Below are positions 40,881 through 42,616 of a stretch of DNA of 42,616 nucleotides, one piece after another. Position 1 is the stretch's first letter. Each line of letters starts with the position of its first letter. This DNA is from a virus. Below the pieces are notes generated by a model. It made no database searches and had not been told where the DNA came from. It was given only the letters and a program-made list of their open reading frames with translations. Location: positions 1 to 42,616 of IMG/VR virus record IMGVR_UViG_3300048597_000401; one strand, written 5' to 3'. A program made the position numbers and the translations under genes.

Positions 40881-40967
40881 AAACTGCTGGCTTGGCAGTT
40901 TCTAGGCGCCAGTAAGCTGGTGCCAAAAGGGACGAGGGTATGGAACCGTGCAAGCTCCATACCCTCG
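40881..40967 (+). terminator. Three stacked hairpins after dnaN
   Basis: In order: AAACTGC/GCAGTTT (40881-40901), GGCGCCAG/CTGGTGCC (40905-40924) and CGAGGGTATGGA/TCCATACCCTCG (40933-40967), the last with a perfect 12-bp stem. A short T run comes only 20 nt later. They mark the end of the replication cluster and would block transcription into the flanking DNA. Confidence 0.65.
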
Positions 40968-41063
40968 CTGATCAGCCAATTTTGAGGTCACTGCTTGGCA
41001 TCTGCCCAGCTCCAACGTGAGCAGCGCTGATCCCCGTTTGCACTCACCAGGTGGAATCAAGGT

Positions 41064-41249
41064 ATGACAGACTATCACTCATTCAACCGCGTAGCCAGGC
41101 ATGCTTTCCAAGCTACTCAGCTCATTGGGCGCCGCTCACATAGGTGTCGCTGCGATCACAGCACCTTGATGCGTTTCGTACTGTTCATCATAGCATTGCT
41201 GTTGATGTGTACCCCCATCATTGCTAGTTGGGGCGGTCCGCCAAGTTGA
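41064..41249 (+). CDS. Possible small membrane peptide, 61 aa
   Basis: Starts MTDYHSFNRVARHAFQATQL and ends in one transmembrane-like helix. Weak ribosome site (AAGGT). Low confidence; it could be chance. Confidence 0.2.
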   Translation: MTDYHSFNRVARHAFQATQLIGRRSHRCRCDHSTLMRFVLFIIALLLMCTPIIASWGGPPS

Positions 41250-41837
41250 TGCGTGCGTGGTGTCATGCTATAGCTCGCCTTCGTTGCCTCCTTGGTTGGC
41301 GAGCATTGTTCAGGCTGCCCGGCTTTGCTCTCAAAACGTAGCGCCAACAACACGGCTGTTTGACATTCCGCCTACACTACCTACAGGACAAAAGATTGCC
41401 CGGTCTCAGCGAAGTTGTCCCTAGATCAGTTATCAACATCATGGCTGTGTGACTAGGATGTCATCAGCGAAGATTGCGAAAGATCCCGAAGATGATTTGT
41501 GCTAGCTCCTGGAGTGCTCGCGAATTGCCAATAGCCTGTACAAGCGCCACCAACGTAGCACAAAGCACCGCGACCGGGGCCAGCCCAACATACGGTTCGA
41601 CCGTTGTAGTCATGCTCCACCTTGCAAAAGACAGTTGATTGAGTTCCCCTTGGTCACCCAGAATCAGTGAACTTGCAGTTCTAAGCTGGCGAGCACGTCT
41701 GCAAACTCTATGCTTGAGTTCTAGCACGCTTTCGGCGCTGGAATAAGTGTCGCACAAGTGTTCGGATTGGGGCGAGAACCAGGGGCAGTTAGCTGCATAA
41801 GCCGATCCAACTGACACGCCGCCTTGCGGTCGAATTA

Positions 41838-41855
41838 GCATAGTTTGCATAGTTT
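41838..41855. repeat. Tandem 9-bp direct repeat upstream of copB
   Basis: GCATAGTTT occurs twice in tandem, about 70 nt before the GTG start of the ATPase gene. It may be part of the promoter or a metal-regulator site. Confidence 0.4.
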
Positions 41856-41924
41856 TGTGGTATCCTGGAATCCTGCGCAACCGCCAGGCGCCTCACTCAC
41901 GGTTGAACAGTTCAGGGAGGAATT

Positions 41925-42616
41925 GTGAACGCAGGCCACTCTCACCACCACGACGAACCTGCCGCTGCGCCCGGTTCTGCGGACCCTGGCTCCGGCCGTA
42001 TCCACGAGCAGCACGGCGGATATCCCGAACAAGCTGAGACGCCGGAACACCCCGGCTCGGGCGCCTACGTCTTACACACGGACGACAAGAACCACGCGGA
42101 TCACACAGGGCATGCCGGCCACGCTGACCCTACGGCCGTGGTCGAGCCCAGGGCGATGGACGCCCACGCCGGCCACAACGCACATGCCAGCCACGGCGCC
42201 CATGTGGACCACAGCGGCCACGAGCAGGTGTTTCGCCGTCGCTTCTGGGTCTGCCTGGCGCTGACGGTCCCCGTGGTGCTCTACAGCCCCATGATCCAGG
42301 AGTGGTTTGGCTTTGCCATGCCCGCCTTCCCCGGCAGCGCGTGGGTCGCCCCCCTCTTCTCGATTGCCATCTTTCTCTATGGCGGCATCCCCTTCCTGCA
42401 AATGGCCGTGCCCGAGGTCCGCGCGCGCAAGCCGGGGATGATGGTGCTGATTTCGCTCGCCATCACCGTCGCCTTTGTCTACAGCCTTGCCATCACCTTT
42501 GTGGATCCGCACAGCAGCTTCTTTTGGGAGATGGCGCTGCTGATCGACGTGATGCTGCTCGGCCACTGGCTGGAAATGCGCAGCGTGCGCCAGGCGTCGG
42601 GCGCGCTCGACGAGCT
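41925..42616 (+). CDS. copB: Copper-translocating P-type ATPase, CopB-like (5' part, continues past window)
   Basis: GTG 41925 has GGGAGGAATT directly upstream. The visible 230 residues begin [20 protein letters not shown]. The first 100 are His-rich ([19 protein letters not shown]), the cytoplasmic metal-binding region of CopB-type pumps. Four hydrophobic segments follow ([58 protein letters not shown]). '[12 protein letters not shown]' is typical of the P1B family just before the actuator domain. The product would export copper. It is probably host DNA or cargo, not a phage gene. Confidence 0.88.
   Translation, partial: MNAGHSHHHDEPAAAPGSADPGSGRIHEQHGGYPEQAETPEHPGSGAYVLHTDDKNHADHTGHAGHADPTAVVEPRAMDAHAGHNAHASHGAHVDHSGHEQVFRRRFWVCLALTVPVVLYSPMIQEWFGFAMPAFPGSAWVAPLFSIAIFLYGGIPFLQMAVPEVRARKPGMMVLISLAITVAFVYSLAITFVDPHSSFFWEMALLIDVMLLGHWLEMRSVRQASGALDE

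Larger units (their letters stand above)
40968..41924. other. Mostly non-coding flank between the phage cluster and copB
   Basis: Two weak frames occur: plus 41064-41249, with a hydrophobic segment (FVLFIIALLLMCTPIIAS), and minus 41464-41880. Neither has a good ribosome site or a recognised family. Base composition falls visibly in GC against both sides. No attachment repeat was identified. Confidence 0.4.

Noticed and set aside
41464-41880. 138-aa minus-strand frame near copB
   Set aside because: No ribosome site, the start lies in the tandem repeat of the copB upstream region, and no family is recognised.

Overview
The window is GC-rich DNA that carries most of a tailed phage or prophage genome. 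The host is probably a member of the Chloroflexota (inference). The reasons are high GC, codon use rich in GCC/GGC, and a small secreted protein (33080-33400) that ends in the VYLPAI-type C-terminal motif common in that phylum. No rRNA, tRNA, CRISPR array, integrase or transposase was recognised, so neither element boundary can be fixed.

Left arm, 28267 down to 1, minus strand: one long late (morphogenesis) operon in canonical siphovirus order. In transcription order it holds a 66-aa protein, a leader with a palindrome and a strong intrinsic terminator, a TerS candidate, a LexA-type winged-helix protein, TerL, an LLH-type holin, and a membrane-anchored caspase/CHAT-like protein. It continues with a Cys-rich protein, the portal, a prohead protease fused to the major capsid protein (with an internal start for the capsid half), a decoration-like protein, four or five neck proteins, the major tail protein, and a tail assembly chaperone pair joined by a candidate -1 frameshift at an A8G slippery run. 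Last is a single open frame of at least 4,828 codons that runs off the left edge. This giant protein sits in the tape-measure position but looks like a large polyvalent protein. It has repeated small domains, a long Gly/Ala-rich linker, membrane-like helices and, near the visible C-terminus, a GIY-YIG nuclease domain followed by a helix-hairpin-helix domain.

Middle, about 28.3-30.4 kb: a decayed accessory stretch. It holds a hicAB toxin-antitoxin locus whose toxin frame is broken by an amber codon, a two-fragment potassium-channel pseudogene, and GC-rich inverted repeats.

Right arm, 30473-40869, plus strand: an early/replication-type cluster. It has two divergent single-stranded DNA binding proteins, a DnaN-like sliding clamp, a DUF4326 protein, two small zinc-binding proteins, a SWIM zinc-finger protein, an 802-aa protein of unknown function and several orphans. 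Its architecture is unusual: many genes are followed by their own strong hairpin, and several are preceded by a recurring CCAGGCGAARTCC motif plus a pyrimidine-rich leader and Shine-Dalgarno site, as if each were a separate transcription cassette.

Right end: three stacked hairpins after the clamp gene, about 1 kb with little convincing coding content, then the 5' part of a CopB-like copper P-type ATPase that continues past the window and is probably chromosomal.
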